Below are positions 20,323 to 29,583 of a stretch of 64,000 bases of DNA, piece by piece. The stretch is from Nocardioides sp. TF02-7. GTDB taxonomy: Bacteria; Actinomycetota; Actinomycetes; Propionibacteriales; Nocardioidaceae. The position numbers were made by a program, and so were the translations under genes. Where the stretch lies: contig NZ_CP092535.1 of the NCBI RefSeq assembly GCF_022437945.1, positions 806,001-870,000 of the forward strand, given 5' to 3'. A model generated the notes under the pieces. It was not told the origin of the DNA. It worked only from the letters and a program-made list of their open reading frames with translations, and ran no database searches. Numbering within the stretch: the first letter of the stretch is position 1; the number at the start of each line of letters is the position of its first letter.

Positions 20323-21074
20323 GGACGCTGCGTCGGGTCCTGCTGCTGCTCGGGGTGCTGCCTGCGCTGCTGGCGGTCGCGTTCGCGGTGAAGGTCGGGG
20401 TGATGCTCGACCACGACCGCGACGGCCGCGGGCTCTTCGGCGACGGCGACCACGCGGCGGCCGCTGCGGAGTTCGGCGCCAACGACCGGTTGAACCTGCT
20501 GGAGCCGTGGGTGGCGCGCTTCGACGAGGGCGCCGCGCTGCACGCCGACGGGCGGCCCGAGGAGGCGATCGGGCGCTACGAGGCGGCGCTCGCCGACGTG
20601 CCGGTCGAGGAGGAGTGCACCGTCCGGATCAACCTGGCGCTCGCGCACGAGACCCTCGGCGACGCCGCGGCGGCGGACGAGCAGGGCGCCGCGACCGCGG
20701 CCGAGCACTGGCAGGCCGGCATCGACGTCCTGGCCGAGGGCGGCTGCCCCGAGGAGTCCGGCCGCGGCGAGGAGCAGACCGCCGACGCCGCCGAGGTCGA
20801 CCGCCGGCTCCGGGAGAAGCTGCAGCAGCAGGAGCAGGAGGAGCGCGAGCGCAACCGCGACCCCCAGGACCAGCGGGACCGGCAGCGCGACCGGCAGCAG
20901 GAGCGGGAGGAACGTGAGCGGCAGCAGCGCGAGCAGCGCCAGCAGGAGCGCGAGCAGCGTGAGCGCGAGCGCAAGGAGCGCCGCCTCGAGGAGCGCAACG
21001 ACGAGGGCCGCGAGACCCAGCAGGACTACGACGACACCACCCGCGACCGCGACTACTCCGAGTACCAGTGGTGA
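20319..21074 (+). CDS. TPR-type protein with extreme charged tail, BatC-like
   Basis: 251 residues, intact, GTG start overlapping the previous stop. An N-terminal helix (VLLLLGVLPALLAVAFAVKV) is followed by a TPR-like section (RFDEGAALHADGRPEEAIGR; CTVRINLALAHETLGDAAAA). From about residue 165 the protein is nearly all R, E and Q, with repeats such as QQEREERERQQREQ, predicted as a long single helix or coiled coil. It ends in a D/Y-rich tail (TTRDRDYSEYQW). TPR membrane proteins close Bat operons; the charged tail is unusual. Confidence 0.8.
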   Translation: MRTLRRVLLLLGVLPALLAVAFAVKVGVMLDHDRDGRGLFGDGDHAAAAAEFGANDRLNLLEPWVARFDEGAALHADGRPEEAIGRYEAALADVPVEEECTVRINLALAHETLGDAAAADEQGAATAAEHWQAGIDVLAEGGCPEESGRGEEQTADAAEVDRRLREKLQQQEQEERERNRDPQDQRDRQRDRQQEREERERQQREQRQQEREQRERERKERRLEERNDEGRETQQDYDDTTRDRDYSEYQW

Positions 21075-21092
21075 GCCGGCTCCGCGACGGGG

Positions 21093-21875
21093 TCAGGGGC
21101 GGCGGAGCACGCGGACGACGACGGCGACGCCGAGGAGGGTGAGCACGGCGGCGGCGACCTGCTTGCCGTAGGTCCGCAGCAGCACCGGCAGCACCGCGGC
21201 GCCGAGGTCGAGCGCGTCGTCGACACCCTGATCGGCGGCTCCGGCCGCGGCGGCCCCGCTGCTGGTCGCCGGGGCCCGCGCGGCTGCCGCCGGGGTGGGC
21301 GACGAGGCCGGACCGGCGTCCTGGTCGCCGGACCCGGACGGGGCGGCGGCGGCGCCGACGGCCGCGGAGGCCGGACCGGCGTCCTGGTCGGTGTCCTGCC
21401 CAGTGTCCTGCCCAGTGTCCGGCCCGGTGTCCCCGCCCGACAGCCGCTGCTCGAGGCAGACGACGAACTGCCCGAGCAGCTTGTCGGACACGTCCTGCAT
21501 GACGCCGCGGCCGAACTGCGCCGGCTTGCCGGTGATCGCCAGGTCGGTCACGACGACCACGTCGGTGCCGTCGGCGGACCCGGTCATCGTGAGCGTGACC
21601 GTCGCGCCGGCTGTGCCGTTGCCGCGCTTGTCCTTGCCCTTCGCCTCGACCACGAACCGGTGCGCGCCCTCGTCCCGCTCCACGAACGTGCCCGACCCCT
21701 GGTAGACGAGCGCGATCGGCCCGAGCTTGACCTTGCAGGTGCCGGTGAACGAGTCGCCCTCCGCCGAGGTGACCTGGGCGCCCGGGAAGCACTCCGCGAC
21801 GGAGGCGATGTCCTGGAAGACCGCCCAGGTCTCCTCGACCGGCGTCGGGACCGAGAACTGGTGGGTGAGCTCCAT
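21093..21875 (-). CDS. coxG: CoxG-like SRPBCC protein with membrane tail
   Basis: 260 residues, intact. Residues 1-150 form a CoxG-type SRPBCC domain (FSVPTPVEETWAVFQDIASV, FPGAQV, GKPAQFGRGVMQDVSDKLL). A low-complexity linker rich in D, T, G, A and P follows, with two DQDAGPAS motifs. A C-terminal helix (QVAAAVLTLLGVAVVVRVL) follows. In Oligotropha, CoxG is involved in anchoring CO dehydrogenase to the membrane, which fits the tail. It is the last gene of the coxS-L-M-G set, two bases after coxM. Confidence 0.87.
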   Translation of the reverse strand: MELTHQFSVPTPVEETWAVFQDIASVAECFPGAQVTSAEGDSFTGTCKVKLGPIALVYQGSGTFVERDEGAHRFVVEAKGKDKRGNGTAGATVTLTMTGSADGTDVVVVTDLAITGKPAQFGRGVMQDVSDKLLGQFVVCLEQRLSGGDTGPDTGQDTGQDTDQDAGPASAAVGAAAAPSGSGDQDAGPASSPTPAAAARAPATSSGAAAAGAADQGVDDALDLGAAVLPVLLRTYGKQVAAAVLTLLGVAVVVRVLRRP

Positions 21876-21876
21876 G

Positions 21877-22752
21877 TCAGCCGGGCACCGTCGCGCCGTT
21901 GCGGCCGGCCGCGGTCAGCACCGCCCGCCGGGTGAGCACCGTCGCGAGGTGGCGGCGGTAGTCGGCGTCGCCGTTGAGGTCGCTGGGCGGGTTGGTGCCC
22001 TCGGCGGCGAGCGCCGCAGCGTCCCGTACGCCGTCCGCGGTGGCCGGCCTGCCGACGAGCGCCTCCTCGACGGCCGTGGCCCGCAGCGGCGTGTTGCCCA
22101 TGTTGGTCAGCCCGATCCGTGCCTCGGCGATGGTGTCGCCGTCGAGCCGGACCGCGGCGGCGACCGCGACGATGGGCCACTGGTGGGCCACCCGGACGAA
22201 CTTCTCGTAGTGCGCGCCCCAGCCGGCCCGCTTGGGCAGCCGGACCTCGACGAGGATCTCGTCCTCGCCGATCGCCGTCTCGAAGAGGTCGACGAAGAAG
22301 TCCGTGGCCGGCACCTCGCGGGTGCCGCCGGGACCCTGGACCACGAACACCGCGTCGAGCGCGAGCGCGGGGGCGCCGAGGTCGCCGGCGGGGTCGGCGT
22401 GCGCGAGCGCGCCGCCGAACGTGCCACGGTGGCGCACCTGCGCGTCGGCGAGGTGCTCCACCGCCTTGCTGACCAGCAGCGCGTGCTCGCGGACCAGCGG
22501 GTCCTTGCCGACCTCGTCGTGCGTGGTCATCGCCCCGACCACGAGGTGGTCGCCGCCGTCGCGGACCCCGCGCAGCGACGGGATCCGGCCCAGGTCGATG
22601 ACCCACTCGGGCGCGTTGAGGCGCATCCGCAGCACCGGCAGCAGGCTCTGCCCGCCGGCGATGATCTTGGCCTCGTCGCCGTGCTCGGCCAGGGCCTGCA
22701 GCGCCTCCTCGACGCTGGACGGGGCGACGTACTCGAACGGTGCCGGGATCAC
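21877..22752 (-). CDS. coxM: Molybdenum hydroxylase FAD subunit (CoxM-like)
   Basis: 291 residues, intact; GTG start (22750-22752) overlapping the large-subunit stop. The FAD-binding signatures are visible: KIIAGGQSLLPVLRMRL near residue 29 and VRHRGTFGGALAHADPAGDL near 106. A C-terminal CO_deh_flav_C section follows. The subunit passes electrons from the 2Fe-2S subunit to FAD and on to the acceptor. Family membership is certain; the substrate of the complex is not (see the large subunit). Confidence 0.93.
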   Translation of the reverse strand: MIPAPFEYVAPSSVEEALQALAEHGDEAKIIAGGQSLLPVLRMRLNAPEWVIDLGRIPSLRGVRDGGDHLVVGAMTTHDEVGKDPLVREHALLVSKAVEHLADAQVRHRGTFGGALAHADPAGDLGAPALALDAVFVVQGPGGTREVPATDFFVDLFETAIGEDEILVEVRLPKRAGWGAHYEKFVRVAHQWPIVAVAAAVRLDGDTIAEARIGLTNMGNTPLRATAVEEALVGRPATADGVRDAAALAAEGTNPPSDLNGDADYRRHLATVLTRRAVLTAAGRNGATVPG

Positions 22753-25242
22753 TGCTGTCCTCCTTCGCTCGCGCCGTCGGTGCGATCGACGGTGCCCTGC
22801 ATGCCGGTGGCCGGGCTCATGTGCGGCGCGGCCGCGCCGGTGGTCTCGCCGCCCGCGCCGGCCTCGTGGATCGCGCGCCACACCCGCTCGGGGGTGCACG
22901 GCATCCGGATGTCGTCCACCCCGAGGTGCCGCACCGCGTCGACCACGGCGTTGACCACCGCCGGGGTGGAGGCGATCGTGCCCGCCTCGCCCACCCCCTT
23001 CGTGCCCAGGGTGTTGGTGGTGCTCGGCGAGGTGGTGTGGTCGATCTCGAAGCTGATCGTGTCGGCGGCCGTGGGCAGCAGGTAGTCGACGAACGACCCG
23101 GAGACGAGCGTGCCGTTGTCGTCGTAGACCGCCTCCTCCCACAACGCCTGCGCGATGCCCTGCACGAGCCCGCCGTGCACCTGGCCGGCGACGATCAGCG
23201 GGTTGACGATCGTGCCGACGTCGTCGACGCAGACGTACTTGCGCATCTGGACCCGGCCGGTCTCGGTGTCGACCTCCATCGCGCACAGGTGGGTGCCGTG
23301 CGGGAAGGAGAAGTTGACCGGGTCGTACGACGCCGACGCGTCGAGGTTGGGCTCGATCCCCTCGGGCAGGTCGTGCGCCGCCCACGCGGCGGTCGCCACC
23401 TCCTGGATCGTCACGCCCTTGTCGGTGCCGCGCACCTGCAGCCGGCCGCTCGAGAACTCCAGGTCGTCGGGCGACGCCTCGAGCATGTGCGCCGCCAGCG
23501 GCTTGGCCCGCTCGACCACCTTGTCGGCGGCGCGGACCAGCGCCTCGCCGCCCACGACGAGCGACCGGGAGCCGTAGGTGTCGAGGCCGCGGACGGCGAC
23601 CTGGGTGTCGCCGTGCAGCACCTCGACGTCCTCGAACGGAACGCCGAGCCGGTCGGCGACGATCTGCGACCACGCGGTCACGTGGCCCTGGCCGTGCGGC
23701 GACGTACCGGTGATCACCTCGACCTTGCCGGTCGGGAGCATCCGGATCTCCGCGTTCTCCCAGCCGCCGGCGCCGTAGTTGAGCTGCCCGAGCACCCGCG
23801 ACGGCGCCAGCCCGCACATCTCGGTGAACGTCGAGATGCCGATCCCGAGCTGCACCGGGTCGCCGGACTCCCGGCGGCGGCGCTGCTCCTCGCGCAGCTC
23901 GTCGTAGCCGAACATCTCCTTGGCCTTGGCGGTCGCCGCCTCGTAGTTGCCGGAGTCGTAGGTCATCCCCGCCACGGTCGTGAACGGGAACTCCTCGTGC
24001 TTGATCCAGTTCAGCTCGCGCAGCTCGAGCGGGTCCATCCCGACCTCCGCGGCCAGCTCGTTCATCAGCCGCTCGATGGCGTACGTCGCCTCCGGCCGGC
24101 CGGCGCCGCGGTAGGCGTCGACCCACGCCTTGTTGGTGAGCACCTGCGTGGTGGTGAACCGGTAGGCGTCGAACTTGTAGATGGCGTTGAACATCCACGC
24201 GCCGAGGACCGGTACGCCGCCGCCGACGATGCCGATGTAGGAGCCCATGTCGGCCAGCAGGTCGACCTTGAGGCCCGTGACGCGGCCCTCCTTCGTGGCC
24301 GCGAGGGTCAGCCGCTGCCACTGGTCGCGCCCGTGGTGGGCGGCCATCAGCGACTCCGACCGGGTCTCGGTGTACTTCACCGGCCGCCCGGTGCGCTTGG
24401 CGGCCAGGAACGTCAGCCACTCCTCCGGCGTCGTCTGCAGCTTGCCGCCGAACCCGCCGCCGACGTCGGGGGGCGATCACGCGGATCTTGGACTCCGGCG
24501 TGCCGGTCGTGGCCGCCAGCAGGAACCGGGTGATGTGGGGGATCTGCGTCGACGACCACATCGTGATCTGTTCGCCGGTCGGGTCGACGACGGTGGAGCG
24601 CGGCTCCATGAACGACGGGATCAGCCGCTGCTGGCGGTACTCCCGCTCGATCACGATCCCGTCCTCGCGGGCCCGGGCGATCGCCTCGTCGACGTCGCCG
24701 CCGCTGCCCGCCTCGGCGGAGTCGAGGGTCCACACCGAGGAGATGTTGGTGCCGAGGTCGGGGTGGGCGAGCACCCGGTCGGCCGCGGCCTCCTTGAGGT
24801 CGACGGCCGCGGGCAGCTCGTCGTACTCCACGTCGACGAGCTCGGCCGCGTCCCGCGCGGCGGCCGCGTCGCGGGCGACGACGACGGCGACGATCTCACC
24901 GGCGAAGCTGACCCGGTCGACCGCCATCGGCGGGTGGGCGGGCGCCTTCTGCTCCTCGTTGAGCGGCCAGGCGTTCGCGATCACGCCCTGCGCGTCGGCG
25001 ACGTCGCTGCCGACGAACACGTCGACGACGTTGGGCACGCCCTTCGCCGCGGCGGTGTCGATGCTCGTGACCCGGGCGTGGGCGAACGGGCTGCGCACCA
25101 TGGCCAGGTGCAGCATCCCGGGGAGGGTGATGTTGTCGGTCCACCGGGTGCGGCCGGTGATCAGCCGCTGGTCCTCCTTGCGACGGCGGTCGCGGCCGAT
25201 CTCGGCGGCGGGGGCGTCGGTGCCCTCTTGGGTGGTGGTCAT
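22749..25242 (-). CDS. coxL: Molybdopterin-binding large subunit, form II CoxL-like (one frameshift)
   Basis: Large catalytic subunit binding the molybdenum-cytosine dinucleotide cofactor. The frame is broken once, in the G6 run 24468-24473 (one extra base). Corrected, it reads [12 protein letters not shown] across the break and has 830 residues. The active-site loop reads AYRGAGR at about residues 376-382, the form II motif, not the AYxCSFR of proven form I CO dehydrogenase. The aldehyde-oxidase signature and the late GEAGT (molybdenum-side glutamate) are present. It may oxidise a substrate other than CO. Start at 25242 overlaps the coxS stop. Confidence 0.92.
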
Positions 25243-25735
25243 CAGGCCCCCACCCCTCGGGGTGCTGGCCGGACGTGGTCTGCGCCGCGTGCTGCACGGC
25301 CCGCACGATGTTGTGGTAGCCGGTGCACCGGCAGAGGTTGCCCTCCAGCCCGAGCCGGATCGCCTCCTCCGAGGGGTTCGGGTTCTCGTTGAGGAGGTCG
25401 ATGCTCTGCATGATCATGCCGGGCGTGCAGTAGCCGCACTGCAGGCCGTGGCACTCCCGGAACGCCTCCTGCACCGGGTGCAGCGTGCCGTCGGCGCCGG
25501 CCAGGCCCTCCACGGTGGTGACCTCCGCGCCGTCGGCCTGCACGGCCAGCACGTTGCACGACTTCACGCTGGTGCCGTCGAGGTGCACGGTGCACGCGCC
25601 GCAGTTGCTGGTGTCGCAGCCGACGACCGTTCCGGTCTTGCCGAGCCGCTCCCGGAGGTACTGGACGAGCAGCATCCGGGGTTCGACGTCGTCGGTCACC
25701 TGCTGGCCGTCGACGGTGAGGTTGATCCGGGTCAT
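25242..25735 (-). CDS. coxS: 2Fe-2S subunit of molybdenum hydroxylase, CoxS-like (frameshift at the end)
   Basis: Small iron-sulfur subunit. The N-terminal plant-type cluster is CDTSNCGAC and the second cluster CGYCTPGM...CRCTGYHN. All eight cysteines are present. The start is ATG 25733-25735 with GGGAG upstream. One base is missing in C4 25253-25256; restored, the protein ends QHPEGVGA with a TGA overlapping the coxL start, 164 residues in all. It heads the coxSLMG operon. A CRP-like palindrome lies 34 bp upstream. Confidence 0.93.
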
Positions 25736-25768
25736 GACACTCCCTTGGGTCACGGTTGGCGGTGAACG

Positions 25769-25784
25769 TGTGACCCGGCTCACG
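25769..25784. promoter_or_regulatory. CRP-like palindrome upstream of coxS
   Basis: TGTGA-N6-TCACG on the plus strand, matching the CRP/FNR consensus TGTGA-N6-TCACA at nine of ten positions. It lies 34 bp upstream of the coxS start codon. Actinobacterial Crp/GlxR proteins bind such sites, so cAMP or nutrient control of the cox locus is plausible. No -10/-35 pair was fixed nearby, so the regulatory role is inference from the sequence match and the position. Confidence 0.4.
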
Positions 25785-25828
25785 CTAGGTGCCCCCGGTT
25801 GGCCCTTGGTTGGGTGGCGCCGGAACCG

Positions 25829-26125
25829 GTCGAATCGGGTGTCGTGGTGGGTTGAATCCGGCCTCGTGGTGGGTTGAATCGGGTGTCGTGGTGTGTTGAA
25901 TCCGGCCTCGTGGCTCGTCGAATCGGGTGTCGTGGTGTGTTGAATCGGGTGTGGTGGCGCGCGCCGGTCCGCCACGAGGGCCGACTCGACCGACCACGGG
26001 GCCGGACTCGACCGACCACGAGGCCGGATTCGACCAACCACGAGGCCCGATTCAACACACCACGAGGCCCGATTCAACACACCACGAGGCCCGATTCAAC
26101 ACACCACGAGGGGCCGATTCGACCA
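25829..26125. repeat. Second orientation-switching array of the 22 bp repeat
   Basis: About six direct units (variants of GTYGAATCSGGYSTCGTGGT plus two bases) from 25829 to about 25960, then about seven units in the opposite orientation to 26125. Three consecutive inverted units are identical. The unit is the same as at 13754-14024. The array lies between the 3' end of the SRPBCC gene (stop at 26137, minus strand) and the coxS promoter region. It could form a long hairpin in RNA from either strand. Function unknown. Confidence 0.9.
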
Positions 26126-26136
26126 GGCCGGGGAGG

Positions 26137-26698
26137 TCAGGCGTACGCCGCGGCGTACCGCTCCTCGAGCGCCGCGACCGCGGCGCGGTCGACCGGGCTC
26201 GCCGTGCCGGTGTCGAGCAGCTGCTCGAGGTGGTCGAGGCAGATGTGGTAGCCGGCGGCGGTGCCGGGGGTGCCCTTGGGGCCCTGCTCGCCGAGCAGCC
26301 AGGTGGTGAACACCAGGCGGGTGCCCGCGCCGTCGGCGTGGAGCTCGAAGCGGAGCCGGTCGGTGTCCCAGGTCAGCTCGAGGACGCGGGGCGGCTCCCA
26401 GGTGAGCAGCTCGCCGGTCAGCACCGCGTCGGCCGGGTCGATGCCCAGCTCCGCCATCTCCTCGCCGGCCTGCTCGACCGACTCCGGCCAGAACGGCAGG
26501 GTGAGCGGGGCGCCGCTGCGGCGCTCCCCCGACGATGTCGGCGGGGAACCAGTGCCGCAGGTGCTCGGACTCGGTGAGCGCACGCCACACCTTCTCCGGC
26601 GGGTGCGCCAGCCGGCGCTCGAACCGCAGGCCGACCCGGTCGCCGTCGCGGAGGAGCACGCCCGTGCGGTCGGCGGCGTTCGGTGTCTCGGTGGTCAT
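26137..26698 (-). CDS. SRPBCC (AHSA1-like) protein (one frameshift)
   Basis: A START/AHSA1-type ligand-binding protein. It begins RVGLRFERRLAHPPEKVWRA after a short leader, then reads ALTESEHLRHWFPADIVG. One base is extra in C5 26526-26530. Corrected, it continues ERRSGAPLTLPFWPESVEQA and ends AALEERYAAAYA, 186 residues in all. It overlaps the ArsR gene stop by four bases (ATGA). ArsR-AHSA1 pairs are common in bacteria, and the ligand is usually unknown. Confidence 0.86.
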
Positions 26699-27061
26699 CG
26701 GCCCTCCCCGGTCTCTTCAGGTCTGGTCTCGTCGGGTCCGGTGTCGTCGTCGGGCATGGCAGCCAGGTGCCGCTCGAGGGCGTCGAGCCGGTCCGCCCAG
26801 ATCTCGCGGAACGGCGCCAGCCACGCCTCGAGCTCGCGGAGCCGGTCGGGCCGCAGCGCGTAGGTGACGCCGCGGGCCCTCGACCCGCACCCGCACCAGC
26901 GCCGCCTGGTCCAGCACCCGCAGGTGCTTCGACACGTTCGGCTGGGCGACCCCGAGCGCGGCGACCAGCTCGCCGACGGGCCGCTCGCCCTCCCGGAGCA
27001 GGTCGAGGATCCGGCGTCGCGTCGGGTCCGCGACCACCTCGAAGACGTCCCGCACCACCAT
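26695..27061 (-). CDS. ArsR-family transcriptional regulator (one frameshift)
   Basis: A winged-helix repressor of the ArsR/SmtB fold: VRDVFEVVADPTRRRILDLL, GERPVGELVAALGVAQPNVS (recognition helix) and KHLRVLDQAALVRVRVEG. One base is extra at 26874-26876. Corrected, it reads GRGVTYALRPDRLRELEAWL, 121 residues in all. No metal-binding cysteine motif (ELCVCDL) is present, so it is the non-metal type usually found with an SRPBCC partner. I start at ATG 27059-27061; ATG 27095-27097 is a longer alternative but would run through the palindrome upstream. Confidence 0.86.
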
Positions 27062-27079
27062 GCCCCGAACATGCCATCC

Positions 27080-27093
27080 CAGGCATATGCCTG
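27080..27093. promoter_or_regulatory. Palindrome upstream of the ArsR gene, candidate operator
   Basis: CAGGCATATGCCTG, a perfect 14 bp palindrome, 19 bp upstream of the ArsR start. Flanking it on the minus strand are two TTGACA hexamers (TTGACATGCCTTGACA). The second has a CATGTT at 18 bp spacing that could serve as -10. ArsR repressors bind such dyads in their own promoters. The call rests on position and symmetry only. Confidence 0.4.
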
Positions 27094-27103
27094 TCAAGGC
27101 ATG

Positions 27104-28378
27104 TCAACCCCGGGCGACGGCCAGCCGTCCCTTCAGCAGCGCGACGGCCGGGTGCGGCCGCCCGTTGACCGGCCGCAGGTGGTCGAGGCAGACCTCCAGC
27201 ACCTCGGTGTCGTACGGCGCGAGCTCGCTGTAGTGGATCACCGCGTCGGGTTGCGGGTCCGAGAGCAGCGCCTCCCGCACCGCGACCGCGACGTACTCCC
27301 CCATCTCGATGAGCGCCGGGCTGTTGGTGCCGGGCAGCAGGTCGCCGCCGTAGGCCTCGACGGCGGCGCCGACCTGGCCGCGCCGCAGCAGCGCGAGCAC
27401 GTGGTCGACGTCGGTGGCGACCGGCATCAGCAGCCGGTAGGGACGGGAGGCGAGCTGGCCGCCGAGGGCGTGCCGCAGGTGGGAGACCTCGGCCTTGAGC
27501 GTCGAGAACGTGACGGCCTGGTCGCCGTAGAGCATCGCGTGCAGCTGCTCCAGCGACAGGCCCTCGGGGTGCAGCGCGAGCAGGGCGAGCACCTCGGTCT
27601 GCCGGCGGCTCAGCAGCAGCCGCTGGCCGTCGAGGCGGGTCTCGGCGGCCCCGAGCAGCGTCATCACCAGCCCCGGGTCAGCGGTGACCTCGCCGCTGCC
27701 CGCGAACTGCTGCGTGCGCGGCAGCGCCTGCTCGACCAGCCGCGCCAGCACCCGGGCGGTGGCCAGCCCGATCGGGTGGGTGCGGTCCCACGTGGTCGAG
27801 ATGTCGAGCACGCCGATCCGCGCGCCCGAGGCCGGGTCGTGCAGGGGCGCGGCCCAGCACACCCAGTTGTGCACGATCGGGGCGTAGTGCTCGGCGCTGA
27901 ACACCATGGCGGGCGCGGCGAGCCGGTTGGCGAGGTCGAGCGCGTTGGTGCCGACCGAGCGGTCGTCCCACCGCCCGGCGGGCACGAAGTTGACCGTCTC
28001 GGCACGGCGCCGCATCACCCGGCCGCCGTAGGTCCACAGGATCCGGGTCTGCGGGTCGGTCACCGCGACGACGAGGTCGCCGTCCTCGGCGGTCCGGCGC
28101 AGCTCCTCCTCGACCCGCTCGACCGCGACCTGCAACGGGGAGTCGCGCCACGCGGCCGCGGTCTCCGACTCGTCGGCGAGCGGTGCGGCCGGCACCGAGG
28201 TGGGCACCGCGGCCTGCGACCGGTTCCAGCTGTGCAGGATCTCCGGGCGCACCAGCCGGTCGACCGTCGCCGCCCGCTCCACGAAGGAGGTCCAGGCGCG
28301 CACGGCCTCCACCCGCCTCGCCTGCAGCTCCGCACGCGCCATGCCGCCCACCATAGGCGGGGAACCAGCGGGCGTCAT
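27104..28378 (-). CDS. GAF-domain regulator with C-terminal winged helix
   Basis: 424 residues, intact. The N-terminal third has LVRPEILHSWNRSQ, the opening typical of AcoR/GAF regulators, and a GAF-like domain (FVPAGRWDDRSVGTNALDLA; APLHDPASGARIGVLDIST). The C-terminal part has LSRRQTEVLALLALHPEGLS followed by TFSTLKAEVSHLRHAL, a winged-helix DNA-binding region, and no AAA+ domain. The start overlaps the xdhC stop (TGATG), so it is co-expressed with the cox accessory genes and probably controls the locus. Confidence 0.82.
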   Translation of the reverse strand: MTPAGSPPMVGGMARAELQARRVEAVRAWTSFVERAATVDRLVRPEILHSWNRSQAAVPTSVPAAPLADESETAAAWRDSPLQVAVERVEEELRRTAEDGDLVVAVTDPQTRILWTYGGRVMRRRAETVNFVPAGRWDDRSVGTNALDLANRLAAPAMVFSAEHYAPIVHNWVCWAAPLHDPASGARIGVLDISTTWDRTHPIGLATARVLARLVEQALPRTQQFAGSGEVTADPGLVMTLLGAAETRLDGQRLLLSRRQTEVLALLALHPEGLSLEQLHAMLYGDQAVTFSTLKAEVSHLRHALGGQLASRPYRLLMPVATDVDHVLALLRRGQVGAAVEAYGGDLLPGTNSPALIEMGEYVAVAVREALLSDPQPDAVIHYSELAPYDTEVLEVCLDHLRPVNGRPHPAVALLKGRLAVARG

Positions 28379-29583
28379 CAGGTTCCCGCAGCCAGCTCGG
28401 CCGGGCCGTGGTGGTGGATGCGGCCCTCGGTGGTGCCGAGCGGCTCGCCCGTGCCGCCCCAGCGGCCGGCGATGATCTCGGCGGCGATGCTGATCGCGGT
28501 CTCCTCGGGCGTGCGGGCACCGAGGTCGAGACCGATCGGGCTCGACAGCCGGGCCAGCTCCTCGTCGGTGAGGCCGGCCTCGCGCAGCCGCCGCATCCGG
28601 TCGTCGTGGGTACGCCGGGAGCCCATCGCGCCGACGTAGGACAGCTCCGGCATCCGCAGCGCCCGCTCCAGCAGCGGCACGTCGAACTTCGGGTCGTGCG
28701 TCAGCACGGTGACGACGGTCCGCGGATCGATGCGCCCCGCCTCGTGCTCGGCGGCGAGGTAGCGGTGCGGCCACTCGACGACGACCTCGTCGGCCTCGGG
28801 GAACCGGCTCGTGGTCGCGAAGACCGGGCGGGCGTCGCACACGGTGACGTGGTAGCCGAGGAAGCTCCCCACCCGGGCGACCGCTGCCGCGAAGTCGATC
28901 GCACCGAACACCAGCATCCGGGGCCGCGGCGCGAACGCCCACACGAACACCCGCGTGCCCTCGCCGCGGCGCTCCCCGTCCGGCCCGTAGGAGAGCGTCC
29001 CGGAGTGGCCGGCGGCGAGCAACCCGAGGGCGTCGTCGCGCACCGCGTCGTCCATCCGCCGGCTCCCGAGCGACCCGTCGACGCGGGCCTCGGCCGGCTC
29101 GCCGCTGGCGTCGCCGCCGTCGCCGGGGCCGCGACCGCCGGGCGTGGCCGGGCGGAGGAACATCCGGCGGCCGACCCGCGCGGCGTCCGGATGCTCGACC
29201 ACCGTGGCGATCGCCACCGGCGTCCCGTCGGCGAGGTCGGCGGCGACCTCGCCGAGCTCGGGGAACGTCTCCCGCGACACCCGCTCGACGTACACGTCGA
29301 GGATCCCGCCGCAGGTCAGGCCGACGGCGAACGCGTCGTCGTCGGAGACGCCGTACCGCTCGAGCACCGGGGCTCCGGTCCCGACGACCTCCTGCGCCAG
29401 CTCGTAGACCGCGCCCTCGACGCAGCCGCCGGAGACCGACCCGACCGCCGACGCGTCGGGTCCGACGAGCATCGAGGCGCCCGGCGGCCGGGGCGCCGAC
29501 CGGAAGGTGGCGACGACCGTGCCCATGCCCACCGTCTCGCCGGCCTCCCACCACTCGAGGAGCTGGGGCAGCACCTCACGCAC
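28378..29583 (-). CDS. xdhC: XdhC/CoxI-family molybdenum cofactor maturation protein
   Basis: 401 residues, intact, GTG start overlapping the coxE end by eight bases. The N-terminal XdhC/CoxI domain has VGSVSGGCVEGAVYELAQEV and LTCGGILDVYVERV. The C-terminal Rossmann part has RMLVFGAIDFAAAVARVGSF, THDPKFDVPLLERAL and YVGAMGSRRTHDDRM. XdhC proteins bind molybdenum cofactor and aid its sulfuration and insertion into the large subunit. Context (coxD-coxE-xdhC) agrees. Confidence 0.92.
   Translation of the reverse strand: MREVLPQLLEWWEAGETVGMGTVVATFRSAPRPPGASMLVGPDASAVGSVSGGCVEGAVYELAQEVVGTGAPVLERYGVSDDDAFAVGLTCGGILDVYVERVSRETFPELGEVAADLADGTPVAIATVVEHPDAARVGRRMFLRPATPGGRGPGDGGDASGEPAEARVDGSLGSRRMDDAVRDDALGLLAAGHSGTLSYGPDGERRGEGTRVFVWAFAPRPRMLVFGAIDFAAAVARVGSFLGYHVTVCDARPVFATTSRFPEADEVVVEWPHRYLAAEHEAGRIDPRTVVTVLTHDPKFDVPLLERALRMPELSYVGAMGSRRTHDDRMRRLREAGLTDEELARLSSPIGLDLGARTPEETAISIAAEIIAGRWGGTGEPLGTTEGRIHHHGPAELAAGT

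Noticed and set aside
21877..25242. One 1121-residue protein joining CoxL N terminus and CoxM
   Set aside because: It arises from the extra base at 24468-24473, which puts the reading frame of coxL out until it meets coxM; two separate genes are clear after correction.
25780..26100. Short proteins encoded across the repeat array on both strands
   Set aside because: The peptides are translations of the tandem unit in several frames; they have no start signal or conservation.
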